Source of the DNA: Salibacteraceae bacterium
GTDB lineage: Bacteria; Bacteroidota; Bacteroidia; Flavobacteriales_G; Salibacteraceae
Assembly: GCA_018401875.1 (NCBI GenBank)
Contig: JAGYJZ010000007.1
Coordinates: 100,533-164,532 of the forward strand
Direction of reading: 5' to 3'
DNA length: 64,000 nucleotides
Position 1 is the first letter of the stretch. Each line of letters begins with the position of its first letter. The notes beneath the pieces were generated by a model. The model was not told the origin of the DNA. It worked only from the letters and a program-made list of their open reading frames with translations, and did no database searches. Both the position numbers and the translations under genes were made by a program. Shown one piece after another: positions 53,360 to 63,600 of this stretch.

Positions 53360-54994
53360 CTAAGTTTGAATGACACCAACGTTATACGGTTTCACGTTTT
53401 GTTCATGGCTCGCCATTTCAATTCCTGTGCTGATAATCATGCGTGTATCCAGCGGGTCGATGATGCCATCAACCCACAGTCGTGCCGCAGCGTAATACGG
53501 TGATGTTTGCTCTGTGTAGCGATCTGTAATTCTATCCAACAGCTCTTTTTTCTTGGCCTCCGTGATTTCTTCGCCTTTCGATTTCAGCGATGCAACCTCG
53601 ATTTGCAGCAAGGTGTTGGCGGCTGATTTCCCGCTCATCACAGCCAAGTTTGCCGTGGGCCAAGCGTAAATCAATCGCGGATCGTAAGCTTTTCCGCACA
53701 TGGCGTAGTTTCCAGCGCCATAGCTGTTGCCCATCACAAAGGTGAATTTTGGAACGACAGAATTGCTCATGGCATTCACCATTTTGGCGCCATCTTTTAT
53801 AATTCCGCCTTGCTCTGAGCGCGAGCCAACCATAAAACCCGTTACGTCTTGCAAGAAAACCAACGGAATATTTTTCTGGTTGCAATTCATGATAAAGCGC
53901 GCTGCTTTGTCGGCACTGTCTGAATAAATCACACCTCCAAACTGCATTTCCCCTTTCTTGCTTTTTACCACTGAGCGCTGATTGGCCACAATGCCCACCG
54001 CCCAGCCATCCACACGGGCGTATCCGGTCACGATCGATTGACCGTAGAGTTCTTTGTACTCTTCGAATTCAGAATTATCTACGATGCGCTTGATGATCTC
54101 GCGCGTGTCGTAGGTTTTTTCGTTGAAAATGCCGTAAATTTCTTTCGGATCGAGCGCGGGTGCTTTGGCCTCTTTGCGGTCGAAAGGCACGCGCAATTTG
54201 CCACCCGTTTTATCCATGATGCTTTGAATTCGGCCGATGGCGTCTGCGTCATCCTTGCATTTATAATCGGTAACACCAGAAATTTCGCAGTGCGTGGAAG
54301 CGCCACCAAGTGTTTCATTGTCAACGTCTTCACCAATCGCTGCCCGCACTAAGTATGAACCGGCTAAGAAAATGCTTCCCGTGCCTTCCACAATCATTGC
54401 TTCATCGCTCATGATTGGAAGGTAGGCGCCACCCGCAACGCAGCTTCCCATGATGGCCGAGATTTGATTGATGCCTCGGCTGCTCATCACCGCATTGTTT
54501 CTAAAAATGCGACCGAAGTGTTCCTTGTCTGGAAAAATTTCATCCTGCATCGGCAAGAAAACGCCCGCACTGTCTACCAAATAAATGATGGGAATGTAGT
54601 TATCCATCGCAATTTCCTGCGCGCGCAAGTTCTTTTTACCGGTGATTGGAAACCAAGCTCCGGCCTTTACGGTGGCGTCATTCGCCACTACAATGCAAAT
54701 TTTCCCTTTCACATACCCTAAAAACACCACCACACCACCGCTCGGGCAGCCACCGTATTCGGCATACATTCCCTCTCCGGCAAAAGCGCCAATTTCGATT
54801 TGTGGTTTGTTGGCGTCAAGCAGTGCTTTCACCCGCTCGCGGGCGGTCATTTTTCCGCTGGCGTGTTGCTTGTCGATGCGTTTTTGTCCTCCGCCCAAAT
54901 ACACTTTTTCTAACCTCCTCCTCATCTGAGAGATCAGTAGTTTCATTTGGTCTTCGTGCTTGTTAAATTCCAGGTCTTGTTTTTTCGTGGCCAT
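53360..54994 (-). CDS. acyl-CoA carboxylase carboxyltransferase (beta) subunit
   Basis: A 544-residue protein of the propionyl-/methylcrotonyl-CoA carboxylase beta type, which moves carboxyl from biotin to acyl-CoA. Landmarks are KMTARERVKALLD, the acyl-CoA pocket GGCPSGGVVVFLGYVKG, the oxyanion-hole SAGVFLPMQDE, GGAYLPIMSDE, QDVTGFMVGSRSEQGG, FVMGNSYGAGNYAMCGKAYDP and WPTANLAVMSG. The GMNVS-type residues look closest to the methylcrotonyl or branched-chain type, but propionyl-CoA is possible. The biotin subunit is not in the window. It stands alone with 112 bases to the next gene. Confidence 0.9.
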   Translation of the reverse strand: MATKKQDLEFNKHEDQMKLLISQMRRRLEKVYLGGGQKRIDKQHASGKMTARERVKALLDANKPQIEIGAFAGEGMYAEYGGCPSGGVVVFLGYVKGKICIVVANDATVKAGAWFPITGKKNLRAQEIAMDNYIPIIYLVDSAGVFLPMQDEIFPDKEHFGRIFRNNAVMSSRGINQISAIMGSCVAGGAYLPIMSDEAMIVEGTGSIFLAGSYLVRAAIGEDVDNETLGGASTHCEISGVTDYKCKDDADAIGRIQSIMDKTGGKLRVPFDRKEAKAPALDPKEIYGIFNEKTYDTREIIKRIVDNSEFEEYKELYGQSIVTGYARVDGWAVGIVANQRSVVKSKKGEMQFGGVIYSDSADKAARFIMNCNQKNIPLVFLQDVTGFMVGSRSEQGGIIKDGAKMVNAMSNSVVPKFTFVMGNSYGAGNYAMCGKAYDPRLIYAWPTANLAVMSGKSAANTLLQIEVASLKSKGEEITEAKKKELLDRITDRYTEQTSPYYAAARLWVDGIIDPLDTRMIISTGIEMASHEQNVKPYNVGVIQT

Positions 54995-55107
54995 TGAAAT
55001 GCGAGTGTTTATAGAATGCGTGAACGCAAATTGCTTTTAAGTTGTTCAAATTACTGTATTTCATCGTTAACATTCACCCACATCCTTCAACATTTCGACC
55101 GATCGTC

Positions 55108-56391
55108 TCAATTCATTTTTCGAATGGTGGCTACCAACGTGTCTAAATCGGAAAGTGAGGTGTAGATGTTGGGCGTGATTCGCACGCCATCGATGCCTGC
55201 GTGGGTGATCGGAGTGGTGTGAATTCGGCTTTCAGACCATAGGTAATTGTGAATTTCAGGCCCCGTCATTCCATCCATGCCAAAGGTGGTGAGCGCGCCA
55301 CTAAATGCGGGCTCTTCCGAACAGTAGAACTGAATTCCAGGCAGGTCTTTCACGCGCTCTACCCAGTATTGCTTGAGAAAATGAAGCCGTTCGAACTTGC
55401 GCTCTGCGCCAACACTCAAATGAAAATCGATGGCTTGACCAATGGCGAGTTCAGCGGGAACATCACGCGTGCCTTGGTGCTCAAATTTCCGGATATCGTC
55501 ACTCTCCGGCTCAGGCCCTGGAAAAAGCGCCCAATGTTTCGCGATACGGTCTTTTTTGATGTATAGCATCCCTGTTCCGAAGGGCGCGCAGAGCCATTTG
55601 TGTAAACTGGTGCCGAAGTAGTCACAATTTAAATCTGGTATTTTGAAAATAAGGTGGGCGAAACTGTGTGCTCCATCCACCATCACCAATATGCCGCGTT
55701 TTTTTGCTTCGGCTGCTATGGCCGCTACGGGAAGCACTTGACCCGTCCAATTCACCACATGCTCGATCAGCACCACTTTGGTTTTGGCAGTAAATTGATC
55801 GGTATACGCCTTTACGATGGCCTCAACATCGGTAGAAGGCATCGGGATGTTGGCCACTTTCCGCACCACGCCTTCCCGCAATTCGCGCTGGTTCCACGCT
55901 TGATTCATGTTTGGATAGATGAAATTGCTCGTGACAAATTCGTCTCCTTTTTTCATGTCCAAGCCGAAGATCAAAGTGTCGAGCGATTCGGTTGTGTTTC
56001 GGTTGATGGCGATTTCTTCGGCATCAACGCCCGCTATTTCGGCCAGTTTTTCGCGAATTGTTTCGCGGCCTTTTTCGAAAACACGCCACATGTAATACGA
56101 TGGCGCTTCGTTGCTCAAGGCGGTAAAACGCTGCACCGCATCTTGCACCACTTTCGGATGTGGCGATACTCCACCATTGTTTAAATTGATGAGGTTTGAC
56201 GAAGAAGTATAGTTGTGCCTCACCCAGCTCCAAAAATCTTCGTTTTCGGCTAAATCGTGAGGAGTGCTCGTACCGAAGGGCAGCAACAGGTGTTCAGTGT
56301 CTTGTGCAAATCCTCGATCGATCAACGGCCAAGCCCAAAAACCGGCACTCAACGCAGAGACTTGTTTAATAAATGATCTTCTATTTTTCAA
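55108..56391 (-). CDS. aminotransferase class V family protein (isopenicillin-N-epimerase-like), exported
   Basis: A PLP enzyme of about 427 residues. The N-terminus (NRRSFIKQVSALSAGFWAW) looks like a Tat-type leader with twin arginines and a hydrophobic stretch, so it is probably exported. Key motifs are LNNGGVSPHPKVVQDAV, NTTESLDTLIFGL, VMVDGAHSFAHL, the PLP-lysine region DYFGTSLHKWLCAPFGTGML and the C-terminal VRITPNIYTSLSDLDTLV. The reaction is not known; homologues act as desulfurases, epimerases or lyases. The TTG at 56391 starts the leader; the frame from 56430 overlaps the divergent gene's start. Confidence 0.82.
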   Translation of the reverse strand: MKNRRSFIKQVSALSAGFWAWPLIDRGFAQDTEHLLLPFGTSTPHDLAENEDFWSWVRHNYTSSSNLINLNNGGVSPHPKVVQDAVQRFTALSNEAPSYYMWRVFEKGRETIREKLAEIAGVDAEEIAINRNTTESLDTLIFGLDMKKGDEFVTSNFIYPNMNQAWNQRELREGVVRKVANIPMPSTDVEAIVKAYTDQFTAKTKVVLIEHVVNWTGQVLPVAAIAAEAKKRGILVMVDGAHSFAHLIFKIPDLNCDYFGTSLHKWLCAPFGTGMLYIKKDRIAKHWALFPGPEPESDDIRKFEHQGTRDVPAELAIGQAIDFHLSVGAERKFERLHFLKQYWVERVKDLPGIQFYCSEEPAFSGALTTFGMDGMTGPEIHNYLWSESRIHTTPITHAGIDGVRITPNIYTSLSDLDTLVATIRKMN

Positions 56392-56404
56392 AGCTATAGG
56401 TTTG
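56389..56404. promoter_or_regulatory. back-to-back TAnnTTTG boxes between divergent genes
   Basis: CAAAGCTATAGGTTTG contains TAGCTTTG on the reverse strand (56389-56396) and TAGGTTTG on the forward strand (56397-56404). The forward box is 25 bases before the ICMT-like gene. The reverse box overlaps the proposed TTG start of the aminotransferase gene, which is a difficulty for it. Confidence 0.35.
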
Positions 56405-56429
56405 TACCAAATTAAGTAATTAACCGGCA

Positions 56430-56861
56430 ATGTCTAAATCACAACTTTTAGTAATCATTCAGTTTACGTGTTTGCTTGGATATCCCTTTACAGGAAGGAT
56501 TTTTGCCGACAATAAGATCTTCTTTCTGATCGAAATACTGGGTGTTGCGCTCGCCTTGTGGGCCATTTATACGATGCGACCAATCCGAGTGAGCATCTTT
56601 CCTGTGCCCCGTTCCGACAATGAAATGGTTGAAACGGGTCCGTATGCCGTTATTCGCCACCCCATGTACACGGCCATTTTAATGGTTGCCTTTGCCTTAT
56701 CCTTCGATCGTATGGACGCCTTTAGCGGAGTCTTACTCCTGGTGCTAACGGTCAATCAAGTCATTAAATTGAGGTACGAAGAAGAATTGTTGCTCGCAAA
56801 ACACGAAGGTTACGTGGCCTACATGAAACGAACCAAAGCCCTGATTCCGTTTGTGTGGTGA
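56430..56861 (+). CDS. isoprenylcysteine carboxyl methyltransferase-like membrane protein
   Basis: A 143-residue protein with four or five hydrophobic segments and the ICMT-type core ETGPYAVIRHPMYTAILMVAFAL, followed by YEEELLLAKHEGYVAYMKRTK. The R-H-P-M motif and the final YEEE/Y-x-x-Y pattern fit the bacterial ICMT-like family. Substrate unknown. It ends one base before the convergent WbqC-family gene. Confidence 0.8.
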   Translation: MSKSQLLVIIQFTCLLGYPFTGRIFADNKIFFLIEILGVALALWAIYTMRPIRVSIFPVPRSDNEMVETGPYAVIRHPMYTAILMVAFALSFDRMDAFSGVLLLVLTVNQVIKLRYEEELLLAKHEGYVAYMKRTKALIPFVW

Positions 56862-57446
56862 TTACTGCAACAGCATTTGCGTTTGTGGACCCAAATTAAA
56901 CAAGGCATCTAAAATGCTTAAGTTAGCGTGAAACGGATGACGGTCGCTAAACACTTGTGTGTAAGGCATGACGTGTGAAGGCGCTAATTCGAAGGCCTCG
57001 CTTCTAAAATCTAAGTCGTAAGAACCATACTTTTCACTCAACGAATAGGGGAGTTCCAATCCGATGGTTTTCAGAATAGCGTGATGCATGTTCAGGTTAA
57101 ACTCGAGCAGCGACTTCGTTTTTTCTTTGTAAAACGGAGCGAAAATATGTTCGTAGTATTCAAAATAGGGCGAGCGTCTGTATGCCGCTTCAAGGCTTTT
57201 CCAATGATTTTTCTGCCAGTGCTCTGCATAACTGATGTGAACGTCTTTCATGACCCTGCGTTCACCGGTTTTTTCTGTCGGAATCACCAGCATTTGGTGG
57301 GCATTCGGCCCGGTGATTTGTAACCTCGTCCGCCACGTTTGCTTGGGGAAATGCTCGTGCACTTCAAAACAAACATCCGAGGCAAGCATGGCGCGGTAGT
57401 AGGCGATATTCCCAGCGTAGAAAACAGGAAATATGGCCTTACTCAT
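56862..57446 (-). CDS. WbqC-family protein
   Basis: A 194-residue protein with the WbqC-family pattern: PVFYAGNIAYYRAMLASD at the N-terminus, the EHFPKQTWRTRLQI segment and ISYAEHWQKNHWKSLEAAYRRSPYFEYYE (quoted in part), and RHPFHANLSILDALFNLGP at the end. The family is named from O-antigen clusters and its reaction is unproven. It follows lepB by one base and is therefore co-transcribed with the signal peptidase. Confidence 0.82.
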   Translation of the reverse strand: MSKAIFPVFYAGNIAYYRAMLASDVCFEVHEHFPKQTWRTRLQITGPNAHQMLVIPTEKTGERRVMKDVHISYAEHWQKNHWKSLEAAYRRSPYFEYYEHIFAPFYKEKTKSLLEFNLNMHHAILKTIGLELPYSLSEKYGSYDLDFRSEAFELAPSHVMPYTQVFSDRHPFHANLSILDALFNLGPQTQMLLQ

Positions 57447-57447
57447 C

Positions 57448-59025
57448 CTATTCGGGTATGCTAAACATGCGTGAGAAACGAATTTTCCCTTCCGATAAAC
57501 TCAATTCCGGATCAATCGATAACCAAATGAAGGCTGCCTTGCCAACGATGTGGTCTTCGGGTACAAATCCCCAAAAGCGCGAATCGGCTGAATTATGGCG
57601 GTTATCACCCATCATGAAATAGTAATTTAAGGCGAAGGTGTAACTGCTCGCTGCTTCACCGTCAATCAGAATAGCGCCATCTTTCACCTGCAAATCGTGG
57701 TGCTCATACACATGGATGATGCGTTCGTAAAAAGGAATATTCTTCAGGTTCAACTCTACGGTTGTTCCTTTTGCAGGCACCGTTAACGGCCCCCAATAAT
57801 CTTCCGACCAATCGTATTGCGGGGAGTTGGGGAAAATGTGGAAAATCGGACTCGCTCCCCGTGGCGAGGCGTCCAACTTTACGCTTTTTACCGCGTCAAA
57901 ATCATCCATTTTGTTGGCTGCATCCAGGGTGAGGGGCAAGAAGTACGAATAGCCGTTTTCGCTCTGTGAGGTGCGAATGTCTTGGTAATTGACCTTCAGT
58001 TTGTCTTTCAGAATTTTCTTGTTCAAGAAGCTCGTAGTTTCGATGTGGTAGCGGTATTGAAACTGTGGCGGGATGTAAGCCGTTTCTCCGTTGATGTGCA
58101 ACTTGGCGTGTTCTACAAAAATCTCATCTCCTGGAACGGCCACGCAGCGTTTGATGTAGTGCTCGCGTTTATCCACAGGTCGCACGGTGTAGTCCATGTT
58201 TTTCTTGATCAGCTTGCGCGCTAGTTTTTCGTAATAAGTGTCGTTTTTCAATTGTTCACCGCGCATCGCATCGTTCTGCTTGAGGCGATACATCTCATCG
58301 CGCACCACTTGGTTGTAGCTGCGCTCGCTTTGGTATTGGATCAATACGGTGTCTCCTTCGGGATAATTAAAGACGACAATGTCGTTGCGCTCTACATCCC
58401 CAAATCCAGGAAGACGGTAGTAGGGGAGGCTCATCCAATCTAAATAACTCGGGGTGACTGTGCCGGGCAGGCTGTGGTGTGCAAAGGGAAAACTCAATGG
58501 CGTTTGCGGAACTTTCGGTCCGTAGGCCATTTTACTCACGAATAAATAGTCACCAATGAGTAGGGATTTTTCCATAGAGCTCGTAGGGATCGTGAATGCT
58601 TCTAAGAAATACGTGCGGATGATGCTCGCGGCAACTACGGCAAACACAATGGCATCGCCCCATTCGGCCAACCAAGATTTCGGGTGCTTGCTGCGGTCAA
58701 TGGGTCCGTAATATTTGATGTCTGATTTTCCCCAAAGCGGAAAGACCACAAAGGGTAAAAATATAGCTAAGGCTTGCGAACCCCGCTCAATCTTGCCAAA
58801 GTGCGAGGCGAGAATCGAGTTGAACACCATCAGCATCAAGATATTTACTCCTGGGAAAACGAGCAGCAATACCCACCACCACGGTTTCTTGATGATGCGC
58901 GTAAGAATGAAGAAGTTATAAACAGGAATAGCGCCTTCCCATGCTTTTCTTCCCGCCTTTGGAAAAAGAAGATAAAAGCCCACGGAATATCCAATCAGGA
59001 TGATGCTATAGATGAGGTAATTCAT
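57448..59025 (-). CDS. lepB: signal peptidase I
   Basis: A 525-residue inner-membrane protease that removes signal peptides. Three hydrophobic segments occupy residues about 1-95, with another at 125-140. The catalytic Ser150 is in FTIPTSSMEKSLLIGDYLF, the catalytic Lys292 in HYIKRCVAVPGDEI, and the C-terminal box is MMGDNRHNSADSRFWGF followed by VPEDHIVGKA. The large insertion between the catalytic boxes (about 170-285 and 310-470) is typical of the long Bacteroidota forms. The gap downstream of it is a 312-base non-coding region at 59026-59337. Confidence 0.93.
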   Translation of the reverse strand: MNYLIYSIILIGYSVGFYLLFPKAGRKAWEGAIPVYNFFILTRIIKKPWWWVLLLVFPGVNILMLMVFNSILASHFGKIERGSQALAIFLPFVVFPLWGKSDIKYYGPIDRSKHPKSWLAEWGDAIVFAVVAASIIRTYFLEAFTIPTSSMEKSLLIGDYLFVSKMAYGPKVPQTPLSFPFAHHSLPGTVTPSYLDWMSLPYYRLPGFGDVERNDIVVFNYPEGDTVLIQYQSERSYNQVVRDEMYRLKQNDAMRGEQLKNDTYYEKLARKLIKKNMDYTVRPVDKREHYIKRCVAVPGDEIFVEHAKLHINGETAYIPPQFQYRYHIETTSFLNKKILKDKLKVNYQDIRTSQSENGYSYFLPLTLDAANKMDDFDAVKSVKLDASPRGASPIFHIFPNSPQYDWSEDYWGPLTVPAKGTTVELNLKNIPFYERIIHVYEHHDLQVKDGAILIDGEAASSYTFALNYYFMMGDNRHNSADSRFWGFVPEDHIVGKAAFIWLSIDPELSLSEGKIRFSRMFSIPE

Positions 59026-59337
59026 AGTTGTGTAATTGCTTGGCGAAGAAACAAACTTTCAACGCTTTTTAGGCCATCAAATTTGTTGAACGGTGTTAAT
59101 CGGGTTTTAGGCTATGATTTTCAGCGGCTGTTTTCAGCGCTACCCTGATATTTAATCACAACTACAACCATAGAACTTGCCAATCCCAATAAGGGAAACC
59201 AAAATTAGAATCCTAGTCCCATCCCCTCTTGGGAGGGGAATGAGGGGTGGGTTTAAACCTTATTCAATGATGTACACCGTTTTAGCTCAGTAGCTGTTAT
59301 TATTCCGAATAATCAATTTAAAACAGCAAGATTCGAA
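59026..59337. other. 312-base intergenic region with one hairpin
   Basis: No gene is supported. A hairpin CCCCTC-TTGG-GAGGGG is at 59223-59238, flanked by related GAGGGG/CCCATCCCC tracts that allow alternative pairings. On the reverse strand it lies downstream of the exosortase-associated gene (stop at 59338) and could end transcription of that locus, but no U-tract follows. Nothing else recognisable. Confidence 0.4.
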
Positions 59338-59817
59338 TTATATCAAAGGTTTTTCATTGTTCTTCCTCAACCATATTCCAGGAATCATCACCATCAATAT
59401 CAATGGCGACTGTGCCACGCCCATAAAAAGCCGCGCCAGGAGATACGTGTCATGGAGCGTGCCCGTGAAGTATCCGTAAGCCATGGCGGCCAATGAACAC
59501 GCGATGAGAATGCCATAAATGAGCGCCACTTCCTTCCAAAATGTGCGGTTAAAAACCACATGAAGCACGCCAATGGTCAATCCATAAAACAAGACCGAGA
59601 ACAGCGCGGTGAGGATCCATTTGCTGTAGTAAAGCGGATAATAATCGAGTGATTTTAGCAGTGGAATCGCATCGCTGGCGCGCGATGGCTCGTCATACCA
59701 CAGTGCAAACAGCTGCTCGTTGATGTTCATGAAAAGAAACTCTCTGAAAAATCCGATGGCTACCACTGCAGCCACAGAAAGTGCTATCAACGCCTTTTTT
59801 CGCTGCGACTCATTCAT
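59338..59817 (-). CDS. exosortase-associated membrane protein (XrtF-system type)
   Basis: A 159-residue inner-membrane protein with four hydrophobic segments. Its position directly after the exosortase gene (eight-base overlap), its size and its topology fit the accessory protein always found next to exosortase F in Flavobacteriia. The N-terminus is short and polar, then FFREFLFMNINEQLFALWYD before segment 2. Its role is unknown, presumably a partner of the sortase. Confidence 0.7.
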   Translation of the reverse strand: MNESQRKKALIALSVAAVVAIGFFREFLFMNINEQLFALWYDEPSRASDAIPLLKSLDYYPLYYSKWILTALFSVLFYGLTIGVLHVVFNRTFWKEVALIYGILIACSLAAMAYGYFTGTLHDTYLLARLFMGVAQSPLILMVMIPGIWLRKNNEKPLI

Positions 59818-60364
59818 CCGATGCGGGTTTCATGGAGTCGATCCCCGAGAGCTTGATCGCCCAGAGGTACCACAAGAAAAACACAAAGCCATACACCAGG
59901 ATGGTGAAGGTGTAGGTGTGATTGAAATCCAACACTTCAGGATCGGGGAAATAATATACAATCAATGAAAGAGCTACGATGCGCACGATGTTGATGAGGT
60001 GGATGGCGATTATTCCAACGGGAATGTACCAGAGTTTCTTTTTCAGCGGACCGGGATACGCGATGATGAAGCCGGTGAATAAGGCGAAAAGTGTCAATCC
60101 ATTGCACGGATCTCCGATCCACAGTCCGTGGGTGCCATCGATGCCGATGGTGCGGATGTTTTCTACATGACTCGCTTCAAGGGTGACGTAGCCCAGTGTT
60201 TCCAGCACCACGTAAGATGCTTGTTCGAGGCTTTTGATTACGATCATGTCGATGCCTCCGGCCGGGTGCAGCCACAAGTCGTAGAGAAAGTACCAGGCTA
60301 TAAAAAGAAAAACCGCCTTCAATAGAAAGCGGTATAATGGATCATTCCAATATTTAGAGATCAT
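59810..60364 (-). CDS. exosortase family transpeptidase (XrtF-type)
   Basis: A 184-residue polytopic protein with six to seven membrane segments. The exosortase catalytic triad is visible: Cys87 in GDPCNGLTLFALFTGFI, Arg128 in HLINIVRIVALSL and His149 in FNHTYTFTILVYG. Exosortases cut a C-terminal signal from a substrate and are thought to transfer it to a polysaccharide or membrane anchor. The flanking gene for a 73-residue PID-CTERM protein is the obvious substrate. Whether the subfamily is XrtF or another Bacteroidota type cannot be fixed by reading. Confidence 0.87.
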   Translation of the reverse strand: MISKYWNDPLYRFLLKAVFLFIAWYFLYDLWLHPAGGIDMIVIKSLEQASYVVLETLGYVTLEASHVENIRTIGIDGTHGLWIGDPCNGLTLFALFTGFIIAYPGPLKKKLWYIPVGIIAIHLINIVRIVALSLIVYYFPDPEVLDFNHTYTFTILVYGFVFFLWYLWAIKLSGIDSMKPASDE

Positions 60365-60379
60365 CGTTTGACTGTGATC

Positions 60380-60601
60380 TTATCGTGAGCGCAAGTCCAG
60401 CAGTTTTTTGCCTCCAAAAGCGATCCCCAAGGCTACGAGAAAACTCATGCCGCCATCAATAGGAATACAGGGCGGTGGCCAGCAACCGGGCGAACCTCCA
60501 CCCACCGGTGAACCACCACTTGGTTGAGCGAAAACAACCTCGCTGAGCAATACAAACGCTACGATGGCGAGGGCTGTGATGTGTGATTTTTGAACCTTCA
60601 T
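60380..60601 (-). CDS. minimal PID-CTERM protein, predicted exosortase substrate
   Basis: A 73-residue protein with a signal peptide (residues 1-26, ending VFAQ), a short Gly/Ser/Pro-rich mature part with CWPPPC (40-45), and a C-terminal sorting signal: PIDGG (47-51), a hydrophobic segment (52-63) and a basic tail (GKKLLDLRSR). The mature segment between the two membrane signals is only about 21 residues. PIDGG followed by a hydrophobic helix and basic tail is the PID-CTERM pattern. Fifteen bases separate it from the exosortase. Confidence 0.8.
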   Translation of the reverse strand: MKVQKSHITALAIVAFVLLSEVVFAQPSGGSPVGGGSPGCWPPPCIPIDGGMSFLVALGIAFGGKKLLDLRSR

Positions 60602-60603
60602 AA

Positions 60604-63600
60604 TTACTTAAGAATAACTTTTTCAGTTTGAGTTGTACCGTTCACATTCAAGTTTACAAAGTAAATACCTGAAGTGGCATTTTCCAAATTGATGGTTTCG
60701 CGTGAATAACCGACATTGTAGTTCTGAGAGAATACCGGTTGACCGAGAATATTGAACACTTCAATCTTGGCTTCTGCCGAACGATCGAGGAAGAAATCTG
60801 CCACGATCAACTTACCGTTTGCGAACACACGCATATCATTATCGGTAAATTCGGTAGGAGCCAAACAGTCTTCGTAATCTTCTTTACTCAACAAAAGTTT
60901 GAAGTGCAGCTCATTTAAATCGTCACCGATTTCGAAGGAATACGAAGCACCTGCAGAAATTTCAATTTGCTCTTGAGTTTGTTCGTTCAAAAGGTTGATG
61001 CATTGGTATTCGTCAAACTTGCTGATGCCTTTGAAGTTCATCACAAATTCTCCCGGTACGCCACTTTCAATGACCAATGGTATTTCGAGGTGCGGTTCAT
61101 TAGGGTCGATGTAGTTCACCATGCTTTCTTCGCCCACGCAATCCATCCACATGTTTACAGCGCGTGAATCAGGCACTTTCAAAGGAGCTAAATCCATTTC
61201 GTCTGTTCCCACAAATGCTGAAGGATCTTTTCGCAAGAATATTGCGCTGCCAAAAGGAATTTCCTTGTTTTTCACTTCCACCTTAAACTCCTCTTTCCCG
61301 GCCATTTTGAAAAATTCGCTGGTCGTTCTGTCAGAGAAAATATGCGTTGTTGGGTTGATGCTTAATGTCGTTGCGCTGTTTACGTTCAACCAAAAACCTT
61401 GTCCTGGAGGAATAAACGCTCCTGCTCCGCGGCTGTTGTATTGAGAAGAATCGGCATCGTAGTACCAAAATTCACCACCTGCAATGCTAGGATGATCTGC
61501 AAAGATCGCGCTGAAGTTGAGGAAGCATGGAAGCGGATTGCCGATCAAGTTCCATCGCGTTCCACCCGCATCTAGGGTGATGTTTGAGGTCGCGATGTTG
61601 ATGCTGCTTCCCGTAAAGTTCCATGCTTTGGGGTTCCATGTGGTGAGGTTATCGCCCAACCACGTTTCAAATCCTTGTCCGAGGGCCATCGGGTTGGTAA
61701 CGTTGGTTACGGGTGCATACGCGTCAGTGATGTTGTTGTAGGTGTACATGCTTATGAATCCACCACCACCGGTCGCAAAAGCATATCCGTCAGCTCCGGG
61801 CACGCCACTGATAAAAATCTCATTGTCGATGTCTGATACAGTCGTTGCGATGCCTGCAGTGGCTAAATCGTTCCAATCGGCCAATCCGCCTGCTTTAAAC
61901 CGCTCAATGGTGAAGGCACCTGCGCTTGACGCAAAGTCACCTGTAACTATACGCGCCACGTGTCCTTGCGAAGCAGCCGTAGATGTGAATGTTAATCCCG
62001 AGGTATTTTGAAACGAACCTTCAATTAAATGCGCTCCCTCACTGATGGAGTACGTGCCACCAAAGAAGCGTACATTATTGGGATTTGATACAACCACATT
62101 CGCGAATGCCAAGTTGCCACCGCTCGAATTGTTTATCAATTGAATGTTTCCCGAGTTCCCTCTGAAAATGACGGTTGAGCCAGGATTGCACGTAAGGGTA
62201 CCTCCAGCTTGAATAGTCATATCTCCTTTGATGATCAGTGTGGCGTTGTTATCAACCACTACCGTTCCTCCTGTTTCAATCACTAAATTGTTTGCAGATT
62301 GCACCCCAGAAACGATGCGACTGTGCGGGGCGACTACGGTTGCATTGCTAGTGCTGTCTGGAAAAGAGGCACAATCCCATTCACCTGCTAGTGCCCAAGG
62401 TGCAGACACATTGGGGTCATCAGACACACAAACTGTTACACCCGTATTGGCAATGGTAAAAAAACTTTCTGTACTCAAATCCACATTGTTAAAAGTTATT
62501 GTTGTTCCCCAGGTAGAAGGCATAATGACTGTAGCATTTGTGAAGTCCCCATCCGCGTCTGTGAGTAATCTATATTCTGACGCACTAGGCCCCAATTCTG
62601 GAGAGATACTATCGGTATCGAAAATTATGCTGACTGTTCCTACATCTCCGCCCGTTTCATCTGCCCTCCACTCACGCGTTAGTTTCGAACCTGATCCACT
62701 GAAAGAAGCAGGTATTTCAACCGTGTTTCCAGTTAATGCAGCCCCATCGTGCCCCCACATCAAGTATTCGCCCGTTCCTAAATCACTCGCTCCATTGATG
62801 CGCACAATGGCCGTACCCTGAGCATCCGTATGGTTATCGCCAATCGCTTCTTGTCCGATTCCTGCCACTTCGTTCTCGTGCGTGGCTTGGAAGGAGAATT
62901 TGTCGTTGGAAATCGTCAAGCCGAATTTGGCTGCGAGGTAGTTTTCGATGATGATACGTTGAGTTGAGTTCACACTCTGTCTAATTAAAATAAATTCTGC
63001 CAGGGAACCATTGAAAAATCGAGTATTTGACAATGACAACCTTCCAAAGGTAATAACAGATGCCCCGGTAAGGTTGCCATTTGAGGTTGCATTTGTAGCT
63101 GAAGTTCCTGAATTTATCCGAACGTCTAATAATGGAGTTGTACTATTCCAATTGTATGAGGTAAGAGTAAACCCAACTTGAAGAAGTCTGCCAACTGACG
63201 TAAATGATGTCAAAGTAGGAGCTGTGTAATAGACAACTGTCCCCGCCTTAAAAAATGAGAGACCAACTTGTGTTGACGGTAGTCTAACATTGAATAAATT
63301 CTGCACTGTAGGTGATGATAATTGAGAGTTAACAGAAAAAATAGAGGCTTCACTAATTCCGCTAAGGGGAGTAGTATTTAAGGTTTCGTAAAAATCATTT
63401 ACGCCATCAAAAGTGATAGCTGCCTTTCCATTTACTGCGGAAGCATTATAAATGCCCCGGCTAGCAGCTGTATTTTGAATGATGTTATTCGTGTTTCCAG
63501 AAAAATCAGAAAGTGTTTGAACCGAAGCTCCATTTCCTAAGCCGAAACGGGAAGCATCTATCCAATACGCGACATTTGTAGATGAGCCCACACCTCCAGG

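Noticed and set aside
62228..62821. 197-residue forward-strand frame inside the T9SS type A gene
   Set aside because: It is the antisense shadow of a long real gene; composition reflects the repetitive coding sequence on the other strand.
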